From Brevipalpus yothersi (taxonomy: Eukaryota; Arthropoda; Arachnida; Trombidiformes; Tenuipalpidae): a DNA stretch of 64,000 nt. The notes under the pieces are model-generated. The model was not told where the DNA came from. It did no database searches and saw nothing but the letters and a program-made list of their open reading frames with translations. A program made the position numbers and the translations under genes. The stretch covers positions 97,171-161,170 of the forward strand of contig QZCP01000157.1 in NCBI GenBank assembly GCA_003956705.1. The letters are read 5' to 3'. Shown here piece by piece: positions 10,104 to 21,482 of the stretch (position 1 is the stretch's first letter; each line of letters starts with the position of its first letter).

Positions 10104-12337
10104 ATGATGTTTCTCTTTCAAAAAAGTGTACTGATAGTGTGTTTTCTTATCTATTGTCAAAGTCTTCAAGCTTCTACTGATGACTTTGGAACACTTCATA
10201 GCTCAAGAAGTAATCCAACCATAGTTACTCTCTTCGAGTGGAATTTTGATGATGTTGCTGAAGAGTGTGAAAAATTCCTTGGACCTTATGGATATTCAGC
10301 TGTACAAGTTTCACCCGTTTTCGAGCACCGAAAACTCGTTGGAATGTCTGGTGAACCTGATAGAGCTTGGTATGAACGTTATCAGCCGGTTAGTTTCAAG
10401 CTTATAAGTCGAAGTGGTACCGAAGAGCAGTTCGTTAAGATGGTCAGTCGATGTAATGAAGCTGGAGTGAGAGTTTTGGTTGATTTGAGCCTCAATCATA
10501 TGTCGTCAAGTGTTGAGAATGGTATTGGTGTAGGTGGATCAAAATTTTCAGGCAGTAAGAAACACTATCCAGATGTTCCATTCGAAAAGAGTGATTTCCA
10601 TGGACACTCGGATTGTCCAACTCACTCACTTCAAATCGAAAATTATAATGATATTGTTCAAGTTCGAAACTGTGAACATCTTGGAAGACATGATTTGAAT
10701 CATGCACGAACCTCAGTTAAGGATCCCATTGTCAAAGCAGTCCAAAAATTATTATCAGCCGGAGTGGCTGGATTCAAGATTGATTCAGCAAGACACATCT
10801 GGCCTGATCATTTAAGGGAAATATTCCAAAGGACAGACCTTAATCATCTCTATCCTGCAGGAAGCAAGCCATTGCTGATTCATGATGTACGACCATGCTG
10901 TAATTATGATCAAAATCAGGTAGCAGCATCAGAAGACTATGCTAATATTGGTCAAGTTAATGAATACTATTATCATCGAGAAATTTTGGATATTTTCACG
11001 AAGAAGAAGAACTTCAAAAAGCTCGGAAATCTCAATTATATTCTCAAAAACACTAATAATGTTCCAACGAACTCAGATGATGCGATAGTTTTCGTGGACA
11101 ATGCAGAACTTCAGAGAGAAATGAGAACTGATGGCATAAATTTTCTCTCATCTAAAGAACTTAAACTTGCTACCGCTTTCATGCTAGCATGGCCTTACGG
11201 TACGTTAGATTCATTATTCGATCAAGTTTGGTTGACAATTCATCTTCATTACTTTTCCTTAGGAACACCTAACATAATGAGTAGTTATGATTGGAGAGCA
11301 GTTTCTAATCCAGTGAGTACCAACAGTTTATTCCGCATATATGACTGATTTCAATTCAAATAATCCTTTTAAATCCACTTAGAATGGACGAGGTCACCAC
11401 TCTGGCCCACCCATGGATGCTCAAGGTTTTACCAGTCCAATCGTTCGAAATGCTGATCTGACATGTGGTAGCCCATGGCTGTGTGAGCACAGGTGAATAT
11501 CTAGAACCTTAATGACAATCAGTGGAGAGCATCTCTTCTTCGACTTGGAGATGAAAATTCAAAATCTAATTATTGTCTTGAAAATTTATCTCTATTCAGA
11601 TGGCGACAAATCTATAACATGGTTAGATTCCGAAATATCGTGGGCAATGAGCCGGTTCAAAATTGGTTTGCTGATACTTATGATGCCATCTCTTTCAGTA
11701 GAGGAAATAAAGGATTCATCGCCATGAATATTGGGAATGATGATTTTATCTCACAAAGTGTGTCAACTGGTCTTCCTGCTGGGAAATATTGCGATGTCAT
11801 CACAGGAAATATAGAAAGTAAGACAGCAAAAATTTATATTCCTAAACTATAAAATTGATGATATGGTCATTCATATTCATACAATTTAGATGATGGAACA
11901 TGTAGTGGTATGGTGTACGAAGTAGCCGAAGACTCGACTACAAAAATAAGCATCAATAGCAAATCCTCAGATCCTATGGTAGCTCTTCATGTTGGAGCTA
12001 AAGTGAGTGATTTAACATTCAAATCATTTGAAGTTTTCTAATCACATTCTGTTAACGCTAAGTTGAGGCTTTCGTTCGTTCTGCTTCTACAAGAAAAATA
12101 AAGCTTCTACTGAAAGCAAAGTATCGCAATGAAAGTTTCATTGTATACATCCATAAATCTAATTCAAAAAACTTCTCATTTCAGTTACGGGATAAAAATG
12201 AAAAGTTCATGGAGCCAGAAACTTCAGAATCTGACATAAAATGTCAAAGGAATCAAGAAGATGAGCAAAAAATACTCGATCATTGCTCAATTTGCATGAA
12301 ATCTCTTTACGATCGTCCAGTTCATAATGAATTGTGA
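10104..12337 (+). CDS. Alpha-amylase-like GH13 protein, catalytic residues substituted
   Basis: Proposed exons: 10104-11199, 11263-11312, 11383-11492, 11600-11817, 11890-12002, 12185-12337; frame continuous, about 579 residues. Signal peptide MMFLFQKSVLIVCFLIYCQS, so secreted. Animal amylase landmarks run the whole length: FEWNFDDVAEECEKFLGPYG, LNHM (131-132 = Asn-His), GFKIDSARHIWP with the nucleophile Asp near 227, TCGSPWLCEHRWRQIYNMV, TGLPAGKYCDVITG, ALHVGAK. However, the usual YQEVID acid/base site reads IHDVRP (Glu to Asp, near 261) and FVDNHDNQR reads FVDNAELQR (His-Asp to Ala-Glu, near 334-335). The domain C tail normally ends just after 'AK-L'; here the best splice adds about 50 residues (see separate entry). 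Alternative: a 39-nt final exon 12063-12101. Possibly a non-catalytic or altered-specificity paralogue. AATAAA at 12400-12405. Confidence 0.85.
12185..12337 (+). other. Unusual last exon: C-terminal tail ending in a truncated RING-like motif
   Basis: After a good acceptor (ctcatttcag) the frame continues in phase from the amylase exon ending at 12002 and encodes about 50 residues ending CSICMKSLYDRPVHNEL before the stop. C-x2-C followed by x-L-x-D-R-P-V looks like the first half of a RING finger, cut off by the stop codon. The alternative acceptor at 12061-12062 would give a 12-residue tail instead. Which acceptor is used cannot be told from sequence. Confidence 0.4.
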
Positions 12338-13956
12338 ACAAAACATATTCATGCTAGCTGTTCACTAATCCACTCAAGAAGCTTAAAATTTAAGCCTTGA
12401 ATAAATAACGCTTCTTCATGAGAAGGATTCAAATCAACGGAAATCTGACTCCATAACGGGAGAAGATGTTTCTTGATTAGTCAAATTTGTTGCCCATTGC
12501 TCGTTTTTTCAATTCAGTGATACTTTCTGTCTACTCTTACAATAGTCCTCAATTGAATCCTCAAAAATAGACCCCTAAATTCTGATGTATTTAGTTCTAA
12601 GTAGTAGAATATCCTAAATCACAACCACCTGAACGAATCTATTTGAACAATCCTATTTGAACAATCCTAGAGGAAAGCAATCGAGTAGGAAGAAGAAAAA
12701 GTTCTCCTAATCATACACAATCGATGTATTCTCGAATTGAATTTAATCAATTAATCGAAACAAACTATTTCTTCAAATTTCCATGTGATAGTTAGTAGCA
12801 TTGCTCTCGCAAATTTTTCCAAGCTGTTAAACCAAAGAGTACTGACAGTACTCTTTGTGTTAAACACCAAAATTGAGGTCGCTAATTGATAGAACAAAAG
12901 ACGCGCCTTCAAGTGTCATTGATAAAAGTCTTGTTTCCGTTTCCTTTCAATTTAATTGGCAAACACAACAAGCGTGCATCTTCATGTTGCCGGTTCAATC
13001 ATCATCAAATTTTGATGAGTTCAAGTTTGTTTAGATTCACTACACTTTGACTATGTGATAGTCCTAATATGGACATGGAATCCATGTCATGAATTTGAGA
13101 TTTAGTTAACCATAGTTGATCATTTGATCAACTACATTCCGTGGATCAGAATGAAATTGATTTTTCTACTTGGACCAGAAGCTTGAAACGCTTGTTTTCT
13201 GAGGTAAGAATATTTTTTTCTTTATTATTGGATCAGCTAATGGTGGAAATGATGATTGGATAATGAGTATTTGCTACTCATGATTATCATGATTGAAAAA
13301 CTATCCCTGATCATAATGTAAAACGGCAATTTTTGCTTTACTTGATTTAGCTTCATTCTCATTTAGCTTATCTTCTTCTTTCTAGGCTCAACATCTCATT
13401 CCTTACTAATCTCAATATTATGGTCGATAATAGACATCTTAAGAGCTCCTCACCATTAGGAGAAGAAAAGGTAGAGAAACTCTCATTTCTCTTTCGAAGA
13501 AAATGAATTCACTCTCTTTTTCCTATGGATAATGGCATTTCTATGATAACTTAGTCATCAAGTACATTAATTTTGAATACTCTATTCTCGAGCCCTATCT
13601 TGATGTACAGGAATCTGCTATATGAATCATTTAACGATTTAATGATTTCCAATCTAGACTATATAACAGTCACTTGTTAATTCTCCATCTTTCAAAAGTA
13701 AAAACTCGATTGATTTTTCTCATCCCGTTGAATTTTCATTATCGCCTGTCTCTAATCCGTGGTCATGAAATAGAATGTTAAACCTTTTGACTGAATATTC
13801 TTGTATGCTGAAAAATCTCTTATCACAGACTTGTTTCCGGTTGAAACTAAAATTCACAAACTTGTTGGTGATATTGGGAGAATGAAAAGCTTCGTAATCT
13901 GTTCGTGAAATGATTACCTTTCCAAAGATTGTTCTCACTTTCACAACTTGCCTGTT
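12338..13956. other. Intergenic, amylase 3' end to small secreted gene
   Basis: AATAAA at 12400-12405 fits amylase polyadenylation. The rest is AT-rich with no recognised coding exon; an open frame at 13720-13944 (-) has no domain and probably lies in the 3' UTR of the small secreted gene. Confidence 0.45.
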
Positions 13957-14632
13957 TTATTCTAAACTGTTGTAAAATTTCTTCAAATCATTCAACATAC
14001 TCTCTGCCCTATCTGGGTCTGGGTTCGCAGCGAATTCAACCAGCACATTCATTCTATCCTTGATGTGTGTGATGAACGCATCCTTGTTCTTCTGAGATAT
14101 CATTTTGGGATTGTCATTGGCTATTTTCTTCATTTTCGCTGAGATGGCTAATATCCATACTCTCGCTTGGTCAGCCATTGCCTCTTTGAATTTATGATCC
14201 ACCAGTGAACTTATATCCTCATCCAAAAAACTCATCTCTTCCTCTTGAAGAAAGAAAGTTAAAGCAAAGGGTGAATGAAAGCTTATCAAAGCAATTCAAA
14301 CAATCACACCATCTTCACGAAACAGATCCATCAGAATTTTATCTCGAAGTGGTAAACACTAGAACCTCTTTTGCAAAAGGAGGTTTGCAGGTTGAAAAAT
14401 CAAACTTACTGAATTGCGATGGACCTTTCTGTCCTCCTCCGAATGGCCATATAGCTTCCACTGTGACTACTGGGACAGATAAACAGAAATCAAAGCTCAA
14501 GTCTGAGTCTTGTTGAAATTAATTTCGTATGATATATAAAAACTTACCCTTAATAATTGCAATAAATGTCAAGATCACTAGAAATTTGACGCAAATCGAT
14601 GAATCTTTTGCTACATAGTTGAAAAGCTCCAT
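13957..14632 (-). CDS. Small secreted helical protein of unknown family
   Basis: Three exons on the minus strand: 14548-14632, 14410-14469, 13957-14243, with GT...AG introns of 78 and 166 bp and unbroken frame; 143 residues. The N-terminus is MELFNYVAKDSSICVKFLVI followed by a hydrophobic core (LTFIAIIKG), a signal peptide or N-terminal anchor. A short Gly/Pro-containing linker (WPFGGGQKGPSQ) leads into an about 95-residue domain rich in Lys, Asp, Ala and Met, predicted helical (for example LVDHKFKEAMADQARVWILA and ESMLNDLKKFYNSLE). The mature part has no cysteines. I do not recognise the family. In a plant-feeding mite it could be a salivary or gut secreted protein, which is speculation. Confidence 0.7.
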
Positions 14633-16219
14633 CGTGGATCCTTAATTGCTGTTGTCCTCAGCTTGCTATGCACTGAGAAAAATATGGTGAGTGATCTCTC
14701 GGATTAGTTGCCATGTTGCATGAGTCAAATGGATACTTGGGGAGCTAACTGATTGTCAGACGTTGATTGTCTTCGAGCTGAACAAGACACTCATTAGAGG
14801 TGCTGAACGCCATGATTTCATCTTGCTTGCCATGAAGACATTAGTTTCTGCAAGCAGCCTGGGCTTTGCGACCCCTTTCAGATTTTAAGATCTGTTAATT
14901 ATCCCTAAGTAATTGATGGATCGTTTATATTCACAAAGTTGATCAGACGATCAAAGATGGTTGGAACCGTCATTTCTCGCCCTCCAGTTTCAATTGATCT
15001 CTAACTGAACTCCCTAAATTTCTAATAATTATTTATTCAGTGTAGAGAAGTACAGTGTATCTGAAGAGCTTGATAGTTTGACTAGCATCAGGATTATGGA
15101 CTTCACGAATATGCCGATTACTCCATAATGATTTATCAATCTCTGAATCTGATCAGTTGTAAAAGAGGAATTCAATCCCATTTGATGCTATAGGATTCTC
15201 ATCTTGCAATCAATGGATTCCGCCCGATCACACTATTGCTTAATTCCTTACTTTGAGCATTTGTGTAGAGGATCAGAATTGTAATTCAAGTTATCTCTAG
15301 AGATAAACCTAACCCCCCTTGTATAGTCATCAAAGTAACACATTTCTCACTACAGGGTGGGCTGAAAGTTTCGATACATTGATAAGGAACAACGGAAATA
15401 GATAAGATAAAATATAGCTTGACCAGAGGTACTGTTTTATCTAATCACTAGATAAATTTTATCAATGTATCGAAACTTTCAGCCCACCCTGTAGTTTTGA
15501 CCTAGAATCGAATAAAGATTCCTCCTCTCAAGCCATTCTTTCTACTTTCATCATCTGAACCATGACACACTCTCAATCTGTCTCTATGCCTCCTTTTTCT
15601 CATGTACAGAGTTACTCATCTATGTTTAGTCAGATAGATGGTCGATTGTGATAAAATTCGCATAGTTGTATCTGGAATGCTTACAAATCGCTAGTGTTAT
15701 TGATTGGTTGATGATATGTGTTCCATATGTGAATACTTTGACCTTTTGCCCTGATGAAATGTGAGAGGAGAAAAAAGAGAAAAATTTCTAGCAAAAAATT
15801 TTTTTGATAAGAGAGCGGAAAATTCGAATAAAAACTTTCTAACGAAACTTAACCCTGTAAGAATTTATGACTCTCTCAAATATGGTTCATGAATTGGCTA
15901 CAATGAAGTTAATTCCTCTGGAATCTGTTCAAAATATATCGACCGATAGTAGAACCGTGTCACTAGTTAGGCATTGTATTTATTGACTAGCTCAGAAACA
16001 ACGGTATATTCACGTTGATCCATGGTCATAGGATTTTCTTCATGCTCTATTCACGGATCATAACAAAGACCACAGAATGTTACTAAAGTTCTCGCTGATA
16101 TCGAATAGCATAGTAAGGTAATTGAGTAAGATTATGAAGAGATAGAATTAAATTAAGAGGCTGGTTCATTTTGACGGTATTGAGAAAGCTCTCAACTTTT
16201 TATTGTATCTTGATCCGAC
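14633..16219. other. Intergenic region containing a MITE
   Basis: No coding exon seen apart from the 139-bp inverted-repeat element at 15353-15491. The last part before 16220 is the 3' flank of the P450 gene. Confidence 0.5.
15351..15493. mobile_element. Tc1/mariner-type MITE, 139 bp, TA target duplication
   Basis: Perfect 33-bp terminal inverted repeats: left arm begins CAGGGTGGGCTGAAAGTTTC at 15353, right arm ends with its reverse complement at 15491. The element is bounded by TA on both sides (15351-15352 and 15492-15493), the target duplication typical of Tc1/mariner elements. The 73-bp centre has no coding capacity, so it is a non-autonomous copy that would depend on a transposase elsewhere. 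Confidence 0.93.
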
Positions 16220-18018
16220 TTAGCGTCTAACAATTTCAACCAAAATGTCAGAGGTTGGTCGCAAGACTATTTCAAAGCTTGTATCAATTTCATCTGGTTG
16301 ACAGAATGAACGTAATTTGAATCTCATCAAAAGTAATGATAAAAATATTTTCATCTCTAGAAGAGCAAATTTTTGTCCAACACAATTTCTTGGACCAGCA
16401 CTGAATGGAACGTAAGAAAATGGCAGAATGTTCTGTGATCTTGTATCCATGAAGCGTTCAGGATCGAATTTCTCTGGATCAGGAAAAATCTCAGGATCTT
16501 TGTGTAGAAAATATAAATGTAGGCTTAAGGATAATCCCTCTGGAATTGATTGTCCACATATTTTCAGATCTTTTGGAGCTGCTTTCTGAATAATTGGAAC
16601 CGGTGGGAAAAGCCTTAAGCTCTCCTTCAAGCATGCCTCAAAGTATGGCAAAGAATTAAGCTTCTGAATATCCACCTCTTGTGTTTCTTGATTAACCACC
16701 TCATTTGATGCTAGTTCTTCATACAATTTTTCTTGAACATTTGGAAAGCATCCTATAAAAATTCTCGAATTAGTCTCACAATTGATGGTAATTTTTTCTC
16801 AACTTACCTAAAAGAAATACTGTATAAGTAAGGGCTGTAGCAGTTGTATCGTGTCCTGCAAACATAAAAGTGTCAACTTCCTCTCTGATATCTTCGAGTT
16901 GAAGTCGGGATCCTCTACGAGATTTTGTTAAAAATTCATCGATCAAGGTATCCATGAAGGCTTGCTTTCGTTTCTTGCCCCGAAAATATACATTATCTTG
17001 AGCTGAATTTATCTTTTCGTCATCCCCCTCTTGGTTGGAGATATTTTTGTGTTCATTTTTAGATTGAACAGTCTCGATTCTTTGTTTTATCACACGTGAA
17101 GTGAAGCCATGAATGGTATCCAATGCTCGAAGATATTTTTTACCAGCTTCTGTTCGATAATAGACAGCACTGATGCATGAACTAACACTGTGAAATCGCT
17201 TTGATGATAATGATGTTGCATCTTTAATTGCTTCAACATATTGAAGGCGTTCTTCAACCATTTCATCACTACTCAATCCCATGGCAGTCTCAAAGAGTAT
17301 ATCGAGAGTCAATCTTGGCATCACTTTATGTACATCTATTATTTGGACATCTTTTTCAGCCCATTCATCAAGCAGTCGCGTTGAATGGCTCACAATGGAT
17401 GGAACAAAATCTTCCAAAATTTTGAAATGAAATGCTGGTGTGATCAATTTTCGCCTCTCCTTCCATTTATCACCAGTACTAGTCAGAAGACCATCTCCAA
17501 TCCAATCTTTGACCATTTCAACGTTCACTCCTTTCCTCAAAATATTCTTATTTGAAAGAACTTCCTGTTTTTGTAGACACAAATATAGAATCAAGTACAT
17601 CAGATTCATCCATACAATCAAAATGTAAAGGAAACTCACTTCAATGGCTTGTCTACCATGAATTATGAGAGTTGGAAACCATGAACGCCAGAAAACGTAG
17701 AATTCATGATTTTTGAAGTGTTCGTGGGTTTCGATTATGAATCTTGAAATGGCTGGAAAAAATGAAAATATTTCACATGATGAATAGACCACCAACCGTA
17801 ATGTTATCTATTTTTCTTTTCGGCCTACCTTTGCTGTCAGGTTCTCCTGAATGTCGTTTGAGATGTTTAAGGTCACCCAAAAGAAAAGAGCTATCTTCGT
17901 AATGTGGTATCGATTGTAGAGCACGGTAAAGTTTCAATAGCTTCATCAATTTCATGAAAAGCCATCCTATTGACCATATCGCAAAATACCATGAAATGTC
18001 CAGCAAACTTATAGCCAT
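16220..18018 (-). CDS. Cytochrome P450, CYP4-type
   Basis: Four exons on the minus strand: 17829-18018, 17640-17752, 16808-17564, 16220-16752; GT...AG introns of 55-76 bp, frame continuous, 530 residues, normal for a microsomal P450. N-terminal membrane anchor (MAISLLDISWYFAIWSIGWL). Diagnostic motifs: GDKWKERRKLITPAFHF (helix C, WxxxR), I-helix MFAGHDTTATALTY with the acidic-alcohol pair, ExxR in CLKESLRLFPPVP, PERF as DPERF, and the heme loop PFSAGPRNCVGQKFALLEMK with the axial Cys. The AGHDTT and GPRNCVGQKFA versions are typical of clan 4. Likely a fatty-acid or xenobiotic monooxygenase in the ER; substrate not predictable. All catalytic features are intact. Confidence 0.95.
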
Positions 18019-18573
18019 TTCTTCTACTTATATGAGTTTACAATTGTATCATCACTTTTTTATTATCAGCTGTAGTTAATGGAAAGATATGTTTTCCACT
18101 ACTTCTCTCCAATTCAATCGATGGAAGTAACCATGAAATTGACAACATAATTATCTGAAGATCGTAGAGAGGGAGAGCGAAGTAGAGAGTATCATCAATT
18201 AGGAGTAATCTTTTATTTTTCTGATTGGTTAGAGAAAGTGATCACATGATCAACGGGAAAGAGATGAAAATACATGTAATGTACGTTCACGCCGTTGACG
18301 GGATGCTGATCTTGAGTTTTTTGGGCGTCTAAATGCAATGCAGGCTTACAATATCACTCTGATATCGCATAGTTTACTGATAGAAGAAAAGAGCTACAAT
18401 AGCTTGAGCAATACAAAATTCACCCTCTTTCCAGTCTCTCAGACTAATAAGTCTTGAATCGGATTTTTCAGGGATGAGCCTCCGACTACACATCTTAGTC
18501 TTGCCAAGGTGGTTAACATTGCGCCTCGGCAATTAACAAAACACAGTATTGAGTCTGAAAAGAAACTTGACTT

Positions 18574-18608
<35 letters not shown>

Positions 18609-19137
18609 GAATAGATATTCTGGTTACACTTCGTTTACCATCATCAATGATATTGTAAGAGTTGCTTCTCTCGATCTGTTTTCATCACCATAGAGCTGAT
18701 TCAGAGTATGATAAAATTTGATCATTCAATAACACATGTCTGTGTGTGAAACATTTGATCCAATTAAATCAGATTTTGAACCATTTACACTACCCATATC
18801 AATTGCCTGTGTTTTACCATCAATAGCTATGGTACAATTGAGAAAGTAATCCACTCAACTGGTGAACTATTAGTATTCAACGACCGTTACTTCGTCTTTT
18901 CTTCAATTCTAAGCTTGATAATATGATGAAAGAGTGGCCTACATTCAGGTTGATATCATGCTAGCATGCTTTTCTTTTATTTCTTAGCTAAGGTCAACTC
19001 AAGCTATCATCATCATTCGACAATTCGAGAGGTACAACATATAATACGTTGAAAAGTCACAATCAAATTATCATCATTGTGGTTTGACTGAAGAATTGAT
19101 TTATTTTCCACTTCTCACTGATTTACCATTCTTTTCA
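18019..19137. other. Intergenic with CT microsatellite
   Basis: P450 promoter side. Contains a CT-rich microsatellite at about 18571-18608. No coding exon recognised. Confidence 0.5.
18571..18608. repeat. (CT)n microsatellite
   Basis: Tandem CT dinucleotides with one TTT interruption, upstream of the minus-strand P450. Confidence 0.9.
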
Positions 19138-19455
19138 TCAATTTAGCTTGAAAAATCTCTTCGTACAACTTACCATTTCCTCAATATTTCTGAAGACCAA
19201 TTGTTTCCCCTTGTTGTTTGGCGTCATTTTTCTTGCCTTCAAGGCTTTCACTACGTTAATAAGGGCGTTGAAAACATTTAAGAATTCACTAATATTTGTA
19301 TCTGAGATACACCACAATTCATGCTTAAAAAAGGTGGCTGGATTCACTTGTTGTGGATGTATGGCATTGTAATCGCGTGGAACTAGATACATATATCCAT
19401 CACCTTGATTCTTTACTTTGATGGCTAATAGCAATTGTAGAAGAAAAATTGACAC
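19138..19455 (-). CDS. Possible terminal exon of a small unknown protein
   Basis: Open minus-strand frame of about 105 codons without an ATG at its head (the first possible start is GTG). The first codons are hydrophobic but overlap a good acceptor (ctattag), so the true exon may begin a few codons in and have upstream exons that I could not identify. The product ends with a Lys-rich segment (VVKALKARKMTPNNKGK, then SCTKRFFKLN). It resembles in size and composition the small secreted protein at 13957-14632 (helical, Lys-rich, ends in a KxFF/KKFY-like motif), but the similarity is too weak to call homology. It may also be a relic. Confidence 0.35.
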   Translation of the reverse strand: MSIFLLQLLLAIKVKNQGDGYMYLVPRDYNAIHPQQVNPATFFKHELWCISDTNISEFLNVFNALINVVKALKARKMTPNNKGKQLVFRNIEEMVSCTKRFFKLN

Positions 19456-19769
19456 TTAGAACTGGATTCAAGTAACGCTTAAGAAGAATCTTCAGATTGA
19501 GGAAGTATTAGAAGCTGTGAGAGTTCGACGAAAGTATACGGATCTATGCCTGAAATCTAAATGAGTAAGCTTCTTCATCCTAATCAATGTGTCCAAGTGT
19601 ACTTTTTCATTTATGCACTGAAGGATTTCTCATGGAAGCGTTTCGAGAAACCATCCGTCTGTTGCCTTGGATGGAAATGCAAGTTGAAATGACACAAATG
19701 AACAAAAATGATGGAATATGCAAATAAGAATGGAGAGAAAGAAATTGAGAAAAGAAACGGAGAAAAAAC

Positions 19770-20225
19770 ATGGAGGAAATGGTTTAGAATTTCCTTCTCA
19801 TTGAAAGACCTAGAGAAATCAAGAGTTTTGATGAAGATCCATTTTATTTTTTACGAAAGATACTCAAGAATGGATTCTACTGAAAAACTTTTTTTTTCCA
19901 AAATTTTCTGATGATTTCCTGGTTCATCAGTTGATATCACGATCCACTAAAATCAAGCATAACATTTATTTCATAAGTGAATCTTCTCGTGATATGATTC
20001 TCAACAATGAGTAGAAGATCGAAGTGAACTTCAAATTAGTCTCAGACTGGAGAGAGAGCAAAAAAATGAGATCTTTATCTTGTACACAATTCATGAACGT
20101 TGAGGTTTTCGTTGGTCGAGTCGATGATAAAAGTGACCGATTGTACCTATCGAATAGCTCACAGTATGGTCTACCATCCATTTTACCTTACTTGGATCCT
20201 GAGATATTGATTCATATTGGTTGTA
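19770..20225 (+). pseudogene. Degenerate NSUN2 fragment (end of exon 2, intron, part of exon 3)
   Basis: The stretch aligns by eye with NSUN2 from about 6655 to 7070: the segments coding GFREDPFYFFTKDTPEW, HQLVSRSTKTKRNIYFLSES and GLPSILPYLDPELL are all recognisable. It has frameshifts, an in-frame TAG where the parent has a sense codon (ATTCTCAACAATGAGTAG), and diverged sequence where the intron separates the exons. Because the intron position is kept as non-coding spacer, this looks like a DNA-level segmental copy rather than a retrocopy. It lacks the catalytic domain and cannot be functional as a methyltransferase. Confidence 0.85.
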
Positions 20226-20648
20226 TCAAAATAGGCAATCACTCATAATGTACCTTTAACTAACCTTTCTAGCATGGAAAGAAAGAAGGAACCATCTGAA
20301 CTTGATCGGCTGAAGGAGAATACACTGTAAGACAGAGGCTTGAGAATATGAACTTATAGCCGATTGAGATCAGAGAGAAGGCAAATATTTCTTCCTTTCA
20401 AATTCTCTCATTATCACTTGAGATTCCTCTCACATGGAAGCTTAAGCGAAAGTCGAGAACATATCTGACGCCTAATCCTTATCAGAATGCTGATCTCAGA
20501 GCCTCAAAAAATTTAGATTTAAAATTTCTTGTCCCTATATCATAAGATCATGACTAATTGGCGATAGCCTTTCAAGGCTCATGGGAAGGAATTTTAACAG
20601 CTCTTATTTTTACCAGAATTCACAAAACCAAGACCGATCATATCTGGA
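20226..20648. other. Non-coding spacer between NSUN2 relic and HEXIM
   Basis: No exon recognised; this includes the 3' flank of HEXIM. Further NSUN2 similarity fades after about 20225. Confidence 0.4.
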
Positions 20649-21482
20649 TCACTCTCTCTGAACGAGTTTGGGTAAATTATCTTTCATTGTTCTTAGCTTA
20701 CTTTCTAATTGTTCGCAGCGACGTTCCAGGAGAAGATACTCTTCGACCAATTGAGCTTTTGACATGGAATTAATTCGCTCTGAATGAATTTTCTCGTACG
20801 TCTCGGAGAATTGTTTCTGCATGAAATCATATTCTTCATCGGGAAGGCTGTTAATTTCGTCCGAAGAACACTCTTGACTTTCTTGTCGATTGGACGTACA
20901 ATCACTATTGCACCGTCGACGATGTCCATGAGTAGACGAATCAGTACACTCAGCACTGTCCTTGTCAATAGTCATATCTTCACCATTTGACTGTTGTAAT
21001 GTTGTTTCATCCGAATGATCATGCTCAGGCATCCTCACGTCATGATCATCCATTAAAAATTGATTTGTGTTGAATGGCGCTAATGGATGATCAATAAGAT
21101 TACGAATTTTGAAGCTACAAAACCGACGATGATGATTCTGATGATGATTTGAATGATGATGATGATGATTACGATGATGATGAGTGTGTTGCTGGTGTTG
21201 ATCTAGCGAATCAGTTTTATAATTTGTTCGCCAACGTGGCCTCCTCCATTTGCCACGACGATGTCGACGAATCTTTTTCGAATTACCACCATCACTTTCA
21301 TCACACTTGTCGTCCATACTGACATTATTATTTGAAACAATATCTTTCGTACTTAACACGTTATCATTATTGTCGCGATGATTTAAATTTGAATCACCTT
21401 CTTCTTGATGTCCCTCTTTTTCTTGTCCCTTTTGATGCGGTTGCTGTAAGGGCTGATGCTGTTGTTCAGTATCGTTTGCCAT
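20649..21482 (-). CDS. HEXIM: HEXIM, P-TEFb inhibitor of the 7SK snRNP
   Basis: Single exon, 277 residues from the ATG at 21482. HEXIM binds 7SK RNA and holds P-TEFb (CDK9/cyclin T) inactive in the nucleus. Family hallmarks in order: an Asn/Gln/Asp-rich disordered N-terminus, the basic RNA-binding region KKIRRHRRGKWRRPRWR (about 80-96), a His-rich insert, the inhibitory segment PLAPFNTNQFLMDDHD (PYNT motif as PFNT), an acidic middle, and the C-terminal coiled-coil cyclin-T-binding domain QFSETYEKIHSERINSMSKA then QLVEEYLLLERRCEQLESKL. The Tyr to Phe change in PYNT keeps an aromatic residue. The intronless structure matches HEXIM genes elsewhere. An in-frame GTG just upstream is not a likely start. 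Confidence 0.93.
   Translation of the reverse strand: MANDTEQQHQPLQQPHQKGQEKEGHQEEGDSNLNHRDNNDNVLSTKDIVSNNNVSMDDKCDESDGGNSKKIRRHRRGKWRRPRWRTNYKTDSLDQHQQHTHHHRNHHHHHSNHHQNHHRRFCSFKIRNLIDHPLAPFNTNQFLMDDHDVRMPEHDHSDETTLQQSNGEDMTIDKDSAECTDSSTHGHRRRCNSDCTSNRQESQECSSDEINSLPDEEYDFMQKQFSETYEKIHSERINSMSKAQLVEEYLLLERRCEQLESKLRTMKDNLPKLVQRE

Noticed and set aside
15351..15493. Inverted repeat as a pre-miRNA hairpin
   Set aside because: Perfect 33-bp arms with TA target duplication and a Tc1/mariner-like terminus fit a MITE better; no sign of a miRNA-like bulged stem.
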